NCBI GenBank assembly: GCA_934668605.1 | Contig: CAKUNY010000058.1 | Span: forward strand, 1-11,976 | From: an uncultured Oscillospiraceae bacterium | GTDB lineage: Bacteria > Bacillota > Clostridia > Oscillospirales > Oscillospiraceae | DNA length: 11,976 nt | Direction of reading: 5' to 3' | Shown here: positions 6,162-11,933 of the stretch, one piece after another | How positions within the stretch are numbered: position 1 is the stretch's first letter | How the letters are laid out: each line of letters opens with the position of its first letter | Translations under genes and position numbers: made by a program | The notes under the pieces: generated by a model | Told to the model about the DNA's origin: nothing | Database searches by the model: none | The model's input: the letters and a program-made list of their open reading frames with translations, nothing else

Positions 6162-6434
6162 TTATTCGGCCGCGGGAGCGTCCTCTTCCGAAGCGTCTTC
6201 CACGACAGCAGCCTCCTGCGCCGCCAGACGAGCCTCGTTGATGTCCTTGGCGTCGGCGTAGACGTCCTCCGCACCCTCGCGGACGGTGGTGGCGGCCTTC
6301 ATGACGCAGTCCTTCGCGCGAAGAACGGCGGCGGTGGTGTGGGCGTAGACCTTCTTGGCGTCCTTGCTCCCGAGAATCTTCAGACCGGCCGTTCCGAACA
6401 GAACACCGGCAGCAAACAAACCGATATGTTTCAT
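6162..6434 (-). CDS. DUF6110-like small membrane-anchored protein
   Basis: 90 residues. An N-terminal hydrophobic segment (about 4-21, ending GLKIL) would anchor it in the membrane. It is followed by SKDAKKVYAHTTAAVLRAKD and a helical, charged stretch with EGAEDVYADAKDIN, then an acidic, alanine-rich tail. This pattern matches my recollection of DUF6110 proteins of Clostridia, which often sit beside metal P-type ATPases; their function is not established. The start at 6432-6434 has AGGAGG 11 bases upstream. A start 13 codons earlier (6473) has no good ribosome site. First gene of the minus-strand metal unit; an accessory or chaperone role for the pump is a guess from position. Confidence 0.8.
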   Translation of the reverse strand: MKHIGLFAAGVLFGTAGLKILGSKDAKKVYAHTTAAVLRAKDCVMKAATTVREGAEDVYADAKDINEARLAAQEAAVVEDASEEDAPAAE

Positions 6435-6512
6435 CTGTAAATATACCTCCTGCTTTTTGGTATCCGGCGGCATCAGCCGCTGCTATGGTTAGTCGTCTTT
6501 AATTGCGAAGAC

Positions 6513-6541
6513 AATATAGCACAGGCTCGAAAAAAATGCAA
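6513..6541 (-). promoter_or_regulatory. Promoter for the DUF6110-like gene and ATPase
   Basis: On the minus strand, TTGCAT (6536-6541) and TATATT (6513-6518) are 17 bases apart. Transcription would start near 6505, leaving about a 70-base leader. The half-site GGTATCC (6459-6465) in that leader resembles half of the csoR operator. Confidence 0.65.
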
Positions 6542-6589
6542 GACCGGTTTCAACAAAAAGTGTATTTTTTCGAAAGAAAATCCTGTGCA

Positions 6590-6624
6590 GCTTGTCAAAC
6601 AAGCAGGCAATAGTTTGACTCAAG
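6590..6624. promoter_or_regulatory. Inverted repeats between the divergent promoters
   Basis: GCTTGT (6590-6595) and ACAAGC (6599-6604) form a perfect palindrome around CAA. Overlapping it, CTTGTCAAAC (6591-6600) and GTTTGACTCAAG (6613-6624) form a larger imperfect inverted repeat. The position, upstream of both promoters, suits a regulator site, but no regulator can be named. Confidence 0.3.
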
Positions 6625-6654
6625 CGGTTTTGCGCGGAAACGAACCGAATCCGA

Positions 6655-6683
6655 TTGACAATGAGGTACGGGCAGACTATAAT
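6655..6683 (+). promoter_or_regulatory. Consensus promoter of the csoR-family gene
   Basis: TTGACA (6655-6660), a 17-base spacer and TATAAT (6678-6683): both boxes are exact consensus. The predicted start near 6690 falls next to the palindromic operator, which explains how a repressor could shut off such a strong promoter. Confidence 0.9.
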
Positions 6684-6693
6684 ATGTTCATAC

Positions 6694-6707
6694 CCATACC
6701 GGTATGG
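6694..6707. promoter_or_regulatory. Palindromic operator of the CsoR-type repressor
   Basis: CCATACC followed directly by GGTATGG is a perfect 14-bp palindrome. It lies between the -10 box and the ribosome site (GGAGG, 6707-6711) of the csoR-family gene. CsoR/RcnR-family sites typically have TACCC and GGGTA-type halves, so this is a good candidate for autoregulation. Binding is inferred. Confidence 0.7.
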
Positions 6708-6718
6708 AGGGACGCGCA

Positions 6719-6994
6719 ATGAAGCAGTGTATGGATTCGGACAATCTGCATCGCAGGCTCAAAAAGATCATCGGCCAGGTGCAGGCCATCGACCGCATGA
6801 TCGACGAGGATGTGCCGTGTGAGGACGTGCTCGCGCAGATCAACGCCGCCAAATCCGCGCTCCACGGCTGCGGTAAGGTCGTGCTCGAGGGACATATCAG
6901 GCACTGCGTGCGCGACGGTATCGAGCACGGCGACGCGGACAAGACCATCGAGAACTTTACGAAAGCGGTGGAACGCTTCTCGAATATGGGATAA
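6719..6994 (+). CDS. CsoR/RcnR-family metal-responsive repressor
   Basis: 91 residues, all helical, with RRLKKIIGQVQAIDRMI near the N terminus, which is the hallmark of the family. The metal ligands are visible: the cysteine in DVPCEDVL, and the histidine and cysteine in LEGHIRHCV, the Cys-His-Cys set of copper-sensing CsoR. The tyrosine that precedes the first cysteine in many CsoR proteins is proline here. Metal binding releases DNA in characterised members. The start at 6719-6721 has GGAGG 7 bases upstream; an upstream in-frame ATG (6704) would lie inside the operator and lacks a ribosome site. It is divergent to the DUF6110-like and ATPase genes, which it probably controls along with itself. 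Copper is the usual ligand of this residue set, but the neighbouring pump lacks the copper-type CPC motif, so the metal is uncertain. Confidence 0.9.
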   Translation: MKQCMDSDNLHRRLKKIIGQVQAIDRMIDEDVPCEDVLAQINAAKSALHGCGKVVLEGHIRHCVRDGIEHGDADKTIENFTKAVERFSNMG

Positions 6995-7041
6995 GACATC
7001 GAAAGAAGCCCCCTGCGAAAAATTCAAAGCTGGAAACAACA

Positions 7042-7079
7042 AAACGGGCACGCTGCATGAAACTGCAGCGTGCCCGTTT
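7042..7079. terminator. Bidirectional rho-independent terminator
   Basis: A perfect 16-bp stem, AAACGGGCACGCTGCA (7042-7057) with TGCAGCGTGCCCGTTT (7064-7079), loop TGAAAC. It serves the csoR-family gene on the plus strand and the convergent SLH-protein gene on the minus strand, where TTTTGTTGTTT follows the stem. Confidence 0.92.
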
Positions 7080-7082
7080 GTC

Positions 7083-8237
7083 TTATAAGCTTACATAGGT
7101 TCTTGCGGCGTAGAGCCTTGCGAGAAGTGTCACAGCCTGCTCGCAGGTGAGCGTACCCGCCGGGGAGAAGCCGGAGCCGGTGCCGCTGATGAGGCCAGCC
7201 GTGGTGGCCACTGCGACACCCTCGCGCGCCCAGCCGCTGATGGAGGACGCATCCGCAAACTGCCAGAGGACACTTTCATCCGACGCCAGCGCGTCTCCCG
7301 TGAGCCGCCAGAGCCGCGTGAGCACGACTGCCGCCATCTCGCGTGTAAGCGTGCCGTCGGCGTTGAAGTTTCCATACGCGTCGCCAACCATGAGGCTCAG
7401 ACGCGCCGCCTCCGTCTGCGGCTGACTCAGATCCAGCCAATCGCCGAGCCCATAGGCCGTGTTTACAAGAAGCCGTGCAAACTGCCCTCTCGTGATGGCC
7501 GCGTCCGCGTTCAGGCTCGTCCCGGCCAGAATGCCCCACTGCTTTGCGTGTGATACCGCGTTCTGCGCCCAGTCGGACACCGCGCCCGTCATGTCGCCGC
7601 TGCCCAGAATATCCGCCGCCGACTGGTTTGCCGCCGCACTCAGAGGCGCGGAGGGAAGCACGCCGTTCGTTGCTCGCTGCTCATCCTGCCAGGTATCCTC
7701 CGCAGAAGGCGTCTGCGCTTCGGGGCGGCTGCCGTCGTAGGAAGCGAGCGTATAGAACGTGTAGCAGCTATTGTACGAAATTGTGCGGTTTACGCCCGCC
7801 TGCCCGTTCCAGATCCAGTTCTGCTCGATGAGCGTGATCGTTCCGGCGGCCTCGTCCGCTTCCTTGCACAACACATAGTGCCCGCAGCCGCGCTCGCGCT
7901 CTTCGGCGGTCGCGTAGCCGATATCGCCGGGCTGGGGATCGCTTGTCCGTTCAAAATAATACGTATCGTCGTTTGTGATCCAGATGTTATGTCCGACGGC
8001 CTGAAGCTCCAGACCGTACACCTCGCGATAATACCGCTGCACATAGTCGAGGCAGTCCGGAGAGCCGGTCGTCAAATTGTAGATGGCCGCCACACCGTCC
8101 AGACTGTCGGCGACAAAGCCGTCGCAGGTAATTTCCACATAATCCGTATGCAGGCTTTCATCGCCCGCCAAAGCCGCTGTTGTAAAGCACGCCGCGCAGA
8201 GCGCTGCCGCCAGAAACGCACAGAGCCGTCTCTTCAT
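7083..8237 (-). CDS. Secreted CHAP-like peptidase/amidase with SLH cell-wall repeats
   Basis: 384 residues. MKRRLCAFLAAALCAACF and the following ALA-G (cleavage near 24) form a signal peptide; C14 and C17 could also suggest lipidation but no clean lipobox is seen. Residues about 45-165 resemble a CHAP/NlpC-P60-type domain: C62 in SPDCLDYVQRYY, H120 in CGHYVLCKE and N140 in IEQNW would be the catalytic set. A Ser/Ala/Gln-rich linker follows (about 170-215). Three S-layer-homology-type repeats lie at about 220-262, 278-313 and 330-377, with motifs such as ITRGQFARLLV and LTREMAAVVL; they would hold the protein to the cell wall. The role is probably peptidoglycan cleavage or remodelling, but activity is inferred. 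AGAAGGGA precedes the start; the longer reading frame from 8291 would cover the promoter. It forms a single-gene unit. Confidence 0.8.
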   Translation of the reverse strand: MKRRLCAFLAAALCAACFTTAALAGDESLHTDYVEITCDGFVADSLDGVAAIYNLTTGSPDCLDYVQRYYREVYGLELQAVGHNIWITNDDTYYFERTSDPQPGDIGYATAEERERGCGHYVLCKEADEAAGTITLIEQNWIWNGQAGVNRTISYNSCYTFYTLASYDGSRPEAQTPSAEDTWQDEQRATNGVLPSAPLSAAANQSAADILGSGDMTGAVSDWAQNAVSHAKQWGILAGTSLNADAAITRGQFARLLVNTAYGLGDWLDLSQPQTEAARLSLMVGDAYGNFNADGTLTREMAAVVLTRLWRLTGDALASDESVLWQFADASSISGWAREGVAVATTAGLISGTGSGFSPAGTLTCEQAVTLLARLYAARTYVSL

Positions 8238-8270
8238 TGAACCAGTCCCTTCTAAAAATAACACCCTACT

Positions 8271-8299
8271 ATTGTAACCGTTTGTTATCAATTCGTCAA
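8271..8299 (-). promoter_or_regulatory. Promoter of the SLH-protein gene
   Basis: On the minus strand, TTGACG (8294-8299) and TACAAT (8271-8276) are separated by 17 bases. The start would be near 8264, giving a leader of about 27 bases. Confidence 0.85.
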
Positions 8300-8307
8300 T
8301 CTTTTTC

Positions 8308-8337
8308 TTTACCGGCGCTTGTATGGTATGATATAAT
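8308..8337 (+). promoter_or_regulatory. Promoter of the mrnC-rqcH operon (extended -10)
   Basis: TATAAT (8332-8337) is preceded by TG one base upstream (8329-8330), an extended -10 element. A weak -35, TTTACC (8308-8313), lies 18 bases upstream. It is divergent from the SLH-gene promoter, whose -35 is only 9 bases away. Confidence 0.8.
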
Positions 8338-8370
8338 CAGAAAAAAGAACCACGTACGGGAGGTCTTCGC

Positions 8371-8784
8371 TTGAAGAACTACTTTTCTCTTTCCATGCGC
8401 CAGCAGGACATCGGCCAGATCAGCGCGCTCGGGCTTGCGCACTGCGGCGACGCGGTATTTGAGCTCCTGGTGCGCAGCTGGCTGTGTGACAGCGGCAAGC
8501 TCACCACCAAGCAGCTGCACCGCGCGACGGTGTCGTATGTCTGCGCCCCCGCGCAGGCCGCGCGCGTCGACCGGATGCTCCCGCTTCTGACGCCGGACGA
8601 GCTCGCCCAGTATAAAAGAGGCCGCAACGCGCATGTAAGTGCGATCCCCAAAAACGCGACGCACGAGCAGTATTCCAAGGCAACGGGTCTGGAATGCCTG
8701 TTTGGCGCGCTCTATCTCGCGGGGAAATTAGAGCGCATCAACGAGCTTTTTATTCTGACAATGGAGGAAACCCATGCCGATTGA
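8371..8784 (+). CDS. mrnC: Mini-ribonuclease III
   Basis: 137 residues: an RNase III catalytic domain without the double-stranded-RNA-binding domain. LAHCGDAVFELLVR (22-35) contains the catalytic D27, YKRGRNAH (81-88) is conserved, and TGLECLFGALYL (105-116) carries E108 of the second signature. In Bacillus subtilis the enzyme matures the ends of 23S rRNA as a dimer. The start codon is TTG, chosen because GGGAGGT (8358-8364) lies 6 bases upstream and no upstream ATG is available; the first ATG, eight codons downstream, has no ribosome site. It is often next to cysS in Firmicutes, but here it leads an operon with rqcH, which it overlaps by 11 bases. Confidence 0.92.
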   Translation: MKNYFSLSMRQQDIGQISALGLAHCGDAVFELLVRSWLCDSGKLTTKQLHRATVSYVCAPAQAARVDRMLPLLTPDELAQYKRGRNAHVSAIPKNATHEQYSKATGLECLFGALYLAGKLERINELFILTMEETHAD

Positions 8785-10534
8785 CGCTGTATTTTTAGAG
8801 AGCTTATGCAAGGAATTGCAGGAGAAGCTTTTTGCCTGCCGGGTCGATAAGGTTCAGCAGCCCGAGCGGGACACGATTCTTCTTTCCATGCGGGGCGCAA
8901 ACGGCGGCGGAAAGCTGCTGCTCACGGCCTCGCCCAACCATCCGCGCATCCAGCTGACGAATCTGTCGTTTGAAAATCCCGCGCAGCCGCCGATGTTCTG
9001 CATGCTGCTGCGAAAGCACTTAACAGGCGGACGGCTGGTATCCATCACGCAGCCGCCGATGGAGCGGTTGGCCGAGCTGAGCTTTGACTGCATCGATGAA
9101 ATGGGAACGCCGTGTCGGAAATCGCTCATCTTAGAGCTCATGGGGCGCAACTCGAACCTCATCCTGACGGGCGCGGATGGGCGGATCCTCGATTGCCTGC
9201 GCCGGGTCGATTTTGAGATGTCCGAACAGCGGCAGGTTCTGCCGGGGCTATATTACCATCTGCCGCCCACGCAGGGAAAGCGCAGCCCGTGGGATGCATC
9301 CGAGGACGATCTGCGCGCGCTGCTTGTTTCGCAGAAAACGCAGAAGGCGGCCGATACGTTTTTATTGGAGCATTTCGGAGGCCTGTCTCCGCTTCTTTGC
9401 CGGGAGCTTGCCTACCGCGTGTTCGGGGAGGCCGATTTTGATCTGGCCTCGATGCCGGACGAAGAAAAAGCGCAGGCGGCGGCGCGGCTTTTTCAGGAGC
9501 TCCAGGCGCTTCATACGGGCGAAAAAACGCCGACGGTTTTATTGCGCGACGAAAAGCCGTGGGACTTTACCTGCGTGCCGGTTTTGCAGTATGAAGGCCT
9601 GATTTCGCAGCAGACTGCGCCGTCATTTTCGGAGCTCTTAGACGGATTTTATGCCAAGCGCGATCTTCTCGAGCGCACGCGGCAGAAAACGCAGACGCTT
9701 CGAAAGACGCTTACGAACCTTCACAGCCGCACGGCAAGAAAGCTCCAGAACCAGAAAAAAGAGCTCGAGGCGACGTTTGACCGCGAGCATCTGCGGCGGC
9801 TGGGCGATATCGTGACGGCGAATCTGCACGCGATTTCCCGCGGGCAGGCGCGGCTCACTGCCATCGACTTTTACGACCCGGAGATGAAGGAAATTGACAT
9901 CCCCTTAAATCCCGCCATCTCGCCGCAGCAGAACGCCGCGAAGTTCTACAAGGACTATCAGAAGGCGAAGACCGCCGAGAAGGTGCTGACCGAGCAGATC
10001 GCGAAGGGCGAGGCGGAGCTTTCGTATCTTGCAAGCGTCCTCGACGAGCTCTCGCGTGTCGAATCGGAGCGCGACATTCAGGAGATCCGGCAGGAGCTGG
10101 TAGACGGCGGTTATGTCCGCGAGACGGGGCAGAAGAAAAAAATGAAGCTGCCCGCGTCAAAGCCCATGCTCTTCCGCTCGTCCGACGGGTTCGAAATTCT
10201 CGTCGGCCGCAACAACCGGCAGAACGATCTTCTGACCTGCAAGCTGGCGCAGAAGCAGGATATCTGGCTGCATACGCAGAAAATTCACGGCAGCCACGTG
10301 ATCATTGCCTGCGCGCCCGAAACGCCTCCCGACCAGACGGTGACCGAGGCGATGCAGCTGGCCGTCTTTTTCTCGCAGGCGCGCGAGGGACAGAATGTGC
10401 CGGTCGACTACACGCGCGTCAAAAACGTCAAAAAACCCGCGGGCGCAAAGCCCGGCATGGTCATCTACGACCACTACACGACCGCCGTCGTCACGCCGGA
10501 CACCGCGCTCATCGAAAAGCTCCGGGAGGGGTAA
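8774..10534 (+). CDS. rqcH: RqcH / NFACT-family ribosome quality-control factor (FbpA-like)
   Basis: 586 residues with the full NFACT layout: NFACT-N (about 1-180, with LELMGRNSNLIL at 120-131), a helix-hairpin-helix region (about 185-225), two coiled-coil arms (about 290-345 and 390-445), and NFACT-R (about 465-560, with DIWLHTQKIHGSHVII and VKKPAGAKPGMVIY). In B. subtilis RqcH binds stalled 50S subunits with peptidyl-tRNA and adds C-terminal alanine tails that mark the chain for ClpXP; older annotations call the family fibronectin-binding protein A. The functional Asp-Arg pair at 97-98 of the B. subtilis protein appears here as E97-R98. The ATG overlaps the 3' end of mrnC by 11 bases and GGAGG (8763-8767) precedes it. 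Both products act on the large ribosomal subunit, so their coupling makes functional sense. Confidence 0.93.
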   Translation: MPIDAVFLESLCKELQEKLFACRVDKVQQPERDTILLSMRGANGGGKLLLTASPNHPRIQLTNLSFENPAQPPMFCMLLRKHLTGGRLVSITQPPMERLAELSFDCIDEMGTPCRKSLILELMGRNSNLILTGADGRILDCLRRVDFEMSEQRQVLPGLYYHLPPTQGKRSPWDASEDDLRALLVSQKTQKAADTFLLEHFGGLSPLLCRELAYRVFGEADFDLASMPDEEKAQAAARLFQELQALHTGEKTPTVLLRDEKPWDFTCVPVLQYEGLISQQTAPSFSELLDGFYAKRDLLERTRQKTQTLRKTLTNLHSRTARKLQNQKKELEATFDREHLRRLGDIVTANLHAISRGQARLTAIDFYDPEMKEIDIPLNPAISPQQNAAKFYKDYQKAKTAEKVLTEQIAKGEAELSYLASVLDELSRVESERDIQEIRQELVDGGYVRETGQKKKMKLPASKPMLFRSSDGFEILVGRNNRQNDLLTCKLAQKQDIWLHTQKIHGSHVIIACAPETPPDQTVTEAMQLAVFFSQAREGQNVPVDYTRVKNVKKPAGAKPGMVIYDHYTTAVVTPDTALIEKLREG

Positions 10535-10537
10535 AGG

Positions 10538-10825
10538 ATGGAACACTGGCAAAATAAGCACTATTCGTTTTTTCAGAACACCGAATGCGAGTATTTCCCG
10601 TGCCACGAAACGAAGCACCCCGAGCGCTTCAACTGCCTGTTCTGCTACTGTCCGTTATACGCGCTCGGGCGCGGCTGCGGCGGAAATTTCCGGATTCTTT
10701 CCAATGGCATCAAGGACTGCTCGGGCTGCATGATCCCGCACGAGAAGGACAATTACGGCAGAATCACCGGCCGCTTTCAGGAGCTGTGCGCGAAAATCTG
10801 CGAGCTGAACCGGGAAAAGGAATAA
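10538..10825 (+). CDS. Cysteine-rich small-domain protein
   Basis: 95 residues with ten cysteines (17, 22, 33, 36, 38, 47, 61, 64, 84, 88). The run FNCLFCYCPLYALG followed by CGGNF and DCSGCMIPH matches the Cys_rich_small family (PF04071), presumed to bind zinc or an iron-sulfur cluster; no function is established. GGGAGGGG (10524-10531) overlaps the rqcH stop and lies 6 bases from this ATG, so it is the third gene of the operon. Cytoplasmic, with no signal peptide. Confidence 0.85.
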   Translation: MEHWQNKHYSFFQNTECEYFPCHETKHPERFNCLFCYCPLYALGRGCGGNFRILSNGIKDCSGCMIPHEKDNYGRITGRFQELCAKICELNREKE

Positions 10826-10836
10826 AAAAGCGCCCG

Positions 10837-10857
10837 CCTCAAACACTAGCCTTGAGG
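10837..10857 (+). promoter_or_regulatory. Small hairpin covering a ribosome site
   Basis: CCTCAA (10837-10842) can pair with TTGAGG (10852-10857), which forms most of the ribosome-binding sequence of the 44-residue gene. This might restrain its translation. With only 6 bp the structure is weak. Confidence 0.25.
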
Positions 10858-10864
10858 TGAGAGC

Positions 10865-10999
10865 ATGAAACGAAAAAAGCAGACCGCGCCCTTCGAGCTG
10901 CGCGACCCGATCGTGCCCGAGGTGCGCGGAGCAGCGTCCGGCGAGGCAGACATTGTGGACGCGAGCGGCACGGCGCAGAATTCTTCCCCGGAATTCTGA
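10865..10999 (+). CDS. Hypothetical 44-residue protein
   Basis: ATG at 10865, TGA at 10997-10999. The product starts MKRKKQTAPFELRDPIVPEV and ends NSSPEF: a basic N terminus, then an acidic, Ala/Gly/Ser-rich tail. AGGTGA lies seven bases upstream, and the gene is 39 bases after the cysteine-rich small-domain gene, which supports translation as part of the same transcript. No membrane segment or known motif is seen and I do not recognise a family. Confidence 0.5.
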   Translation: MKRKKQTAPFELRDPIVPEVRGAASGEADIVDASGTAQNSSPEF

Positions 11000-11025
11000 C
11001 ACAAAACGACCCGGCTTCCCATAAG
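10996..11025 (+). promoter_or_regulatory. Weak candidate promoter overlapping a terminator stem
   Basis: CTGACA (10996-11001) and CATAAG (11020-11025) are 18 bases apart. The start would be near 11032, inside the left arm of the following hairpin, so transcripts from here could not form that terminator. The match is modest (5/6 and 4/6). Confidence 0.25.
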
Positions 11026-11058
11026 ATGTCGTGGAGGCAATCCTCCATGACATTTTTT
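11026..11058 (+). terminator. Terminator or attenuator just before the 24-cysteine gene
   Basis: ATGTCGTGGAGG (11026-11037) pairs with CCTCCATGACAT (11042-11053), loop CAAT, with one G-T wobble, and is followed by TTTTTT (11053-11058). This is a classic intrinsic terminator. It ends only 16 bases before the next ATG, with the GGGAGG ribosome site in between. It either ends the mrnC-rqcH transcript or acts as an attenuator. AAAACGACC (11003-11011) can also pair with GGTCGTTTT (11064-11072), enclosing the hairpin and hiding part of the ribosome site. Confidence 0.8.
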
Positions 11059-11074
11059 CGGGAGGTCGTTTTTT

Positions 11075-11443
11075 ATGTGTAATAACGGCGTATATGGCGG
11101 CATCGTATTTCCCAGCTTCGTTGCCAATTCCTGCTGCAACCCCTGCTGCCAGAATTCCAATTCCGGCTCGGTGGGCGGAACGAGCAATTCGAACAACTCA
11201 AACCGCTGCACGTGCACCTGCACCTGCAACAATGGCTCGACCGGCTCCGTCGGCGGAACCAGCAGCGGAAACAACACCTCGAACACCACGTGCGGCTGCG
11301 GCTGCCGCCGGTGCGGGTGCAATTCCTGCTCGTCCGGCTCCGTCGCGGGCACGTCCACCGGCTGCTCCTGCGGGTGCAATGGCTGCAACAGCTGCAACAG
11401 CTGCAATTCCTGCCGCCGCTGCGGCTGCTACTCCACGACGTAA
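11075..11443 (+). CDS. Cysteine-rich low-complexity protein (24 Cys in 122 residues)
   Basis: 122 residues, dominated by Cys, Asn, Ser, Gly and Thr. Cysteines fall in clusters: C20, 21, 24, 25; C45, 47, 49, 51 (CTCTCTC); C73, 75, 77, 80, 82, 85; and C97-118 (CSCGCNGCNSCNSCNSCRRCGC spans 97-118). Three spacers are repeated: GSVGGTS (31-37), GSVGGTS (57-63) and GSVAGTS (88-94), so the protein is built of three or four spacer-plus-cysteine-cluster units. GGGAGG (11060-11065) lies 9 bases before the ATG. Overlapping frames are also open but lack a ribosome site and encode biased peptides. No signal peptide is seen. It could be a metal-binding protein, a disulfide-crosslinked spore or surface coat protein, or a peptide precursor; nothing nearby decides this. 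I do not recognise a named family. Confidence 0.7.
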   Translation: MCNNGVYGGIVFPSFVANSCCNPCCQNSNSGSVGGTSNSNNSNRCTCTCTCNNGSTGSVGGTSSGNNTSNTTCGCGCRRCGCNSCSSGSVAGTSTGCSCGCNGCNSCNSCNSCRRCGCYSTT

Positions 11444-11447
11444 CAAC

Positions 11448-11463
11448 GGCGCCCTCGGGCGCC
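11448..11463. other. Short GC-rich palindrome after the 24-cysteine gene
   Basis: GGCGCCC (11448-11454) and GGGCGCC (11457-11463) are separated by TC, four bases after the stop codon. It is probably a 3' end hairpin; no T run follows. Confidence 0.4.
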
Positions 11464-11488
11464 CTACATGGTGGCCTTCCGAAAACCG

Positions 11489-11514
11489 GAGCCGGCAGGA
11501 TTTCCTGCCGGCTC
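11489..11514 (+). terminator. Terminator-like hairpin
   Basis: GAGCCGGCAGGA (11489-11500) pairs with TCCTGCCGGCTC (11503-11514), a perfect 12-bp stem, followed by TTGCCTTG. It lies between the 24-cysteine gene and the promoter of the next gene. The T content after the stem is low. Confidence 0.65.
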
Positions 11515-11519
11515 TTGCC

Positions 11520-11548
11520 TTGTCAAAGCGGGTGCGCCATGGTATACT
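11520..11548 (+). promoter_or_regulatory. Promoter of the small membrane-protein gene
   Basis: TTGTCA (11520-11525), a 17-base spacer and TATACT (11543-11548), with TG one base before the -10 box (extended -10). AGGAG of the following gene begins about 17 bases downstream. Confidence 0.85.
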
Positions 11549-11579
11549 GATTTTGATTCAGAATAGGAGATGAAACGCC

Positions 11580-11867
11580 ATGGGAAGCTTTATGCGCAAG
11601 CTCTTCGCGCCGTGGACGGCCGGAGACTGCTTTGACGATTTGGACGATTTTTATGTTTTTTTGCTGCGGCGGAACAAGCTGCTCAATGCGGTGCGCGTCG
11701 TGCTTTTTGTCGTTGCCGCCGTGTGCCTGATGCTGGGCTACGCGTTTGAGCCGCAGCCTTATAATTCTGTGGCCGTCGGCGCGCTCGTTCTGGCGCTGGG
11801 CCTGAGCCTCGTCATCATCCAGAACGAAAAGCAGCTCCCGCCGGAGCTTCAGAACCAGAAGTCCTGA
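11580..11867 (+). CDS. Hypothetical small two-helix membrane protein
   Basis: 95 residues. The N-terminal part (1-35, MRKLFAPW ... DCFDDLDDFYVFLLRR) is amphipathic and acidic. Hydrophobic segments follow at about 37-55 (VVLFVVAAVCLMLGY) and 62-80 (VAVGALVLALGLSLVII), then a polar tail rich in Gln. Both ends are probably cytoplasmic. GGAGA lies about 8 bases before the ATG and a good promoter precedes it, so this is an independently transcribed real gene. I do not recognise the family and no function is proposed. Another ATG at 11572 is in a different frame. Confidence 0.75.
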   Translation: MGSFMRKLFAPWTAGDCFDDLDDFYVFLLRRNKLLNAVRVVLFVVAAVCLMLGYAFEPQPYNSVAVGALVLALGLSLVIIQNEKQLPPELQNQKS

Positions 11868-11933
11868 TAAACGTGCGCCCCCGCTATATCGCAATATTTA
11901 AAACTTCACGAAAGAGTTGCAGAAGTGGATGGC

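Noticed and set aside
6489..6719. 76-residue minus-strand frame in the divergent promoter region
   Set aside because: It covers both promoters and the operator, and has no ribosome site.
10846..11406. 186-residue minus-strand and 180-residue plus-strand frames over the 24-cysteine gene
   Set aside because: Low-complexity GC-rich sequence keeps several frames open. These encode Pro/Gln/Leu or Ala/Pro-rich strings without ribosome sites, while the cysteine frame has GGGAGG at the right distance.
11075..11443. RiPP precursor (SCIFF or ranthipeptide type)
   Set aside because: No radical-SAM maturase, protease or transporter is adjacent, and there is no obvious leader/core boundary. It remains possible only if a maturase lies elsewhere.
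11203..11443. CRISPR-like short repeats in the 24-cysteine gene
   Set aside because: The repeats are codon-level TGC-rich repeats within a coding frame, with no conserved repeat/spacer length.
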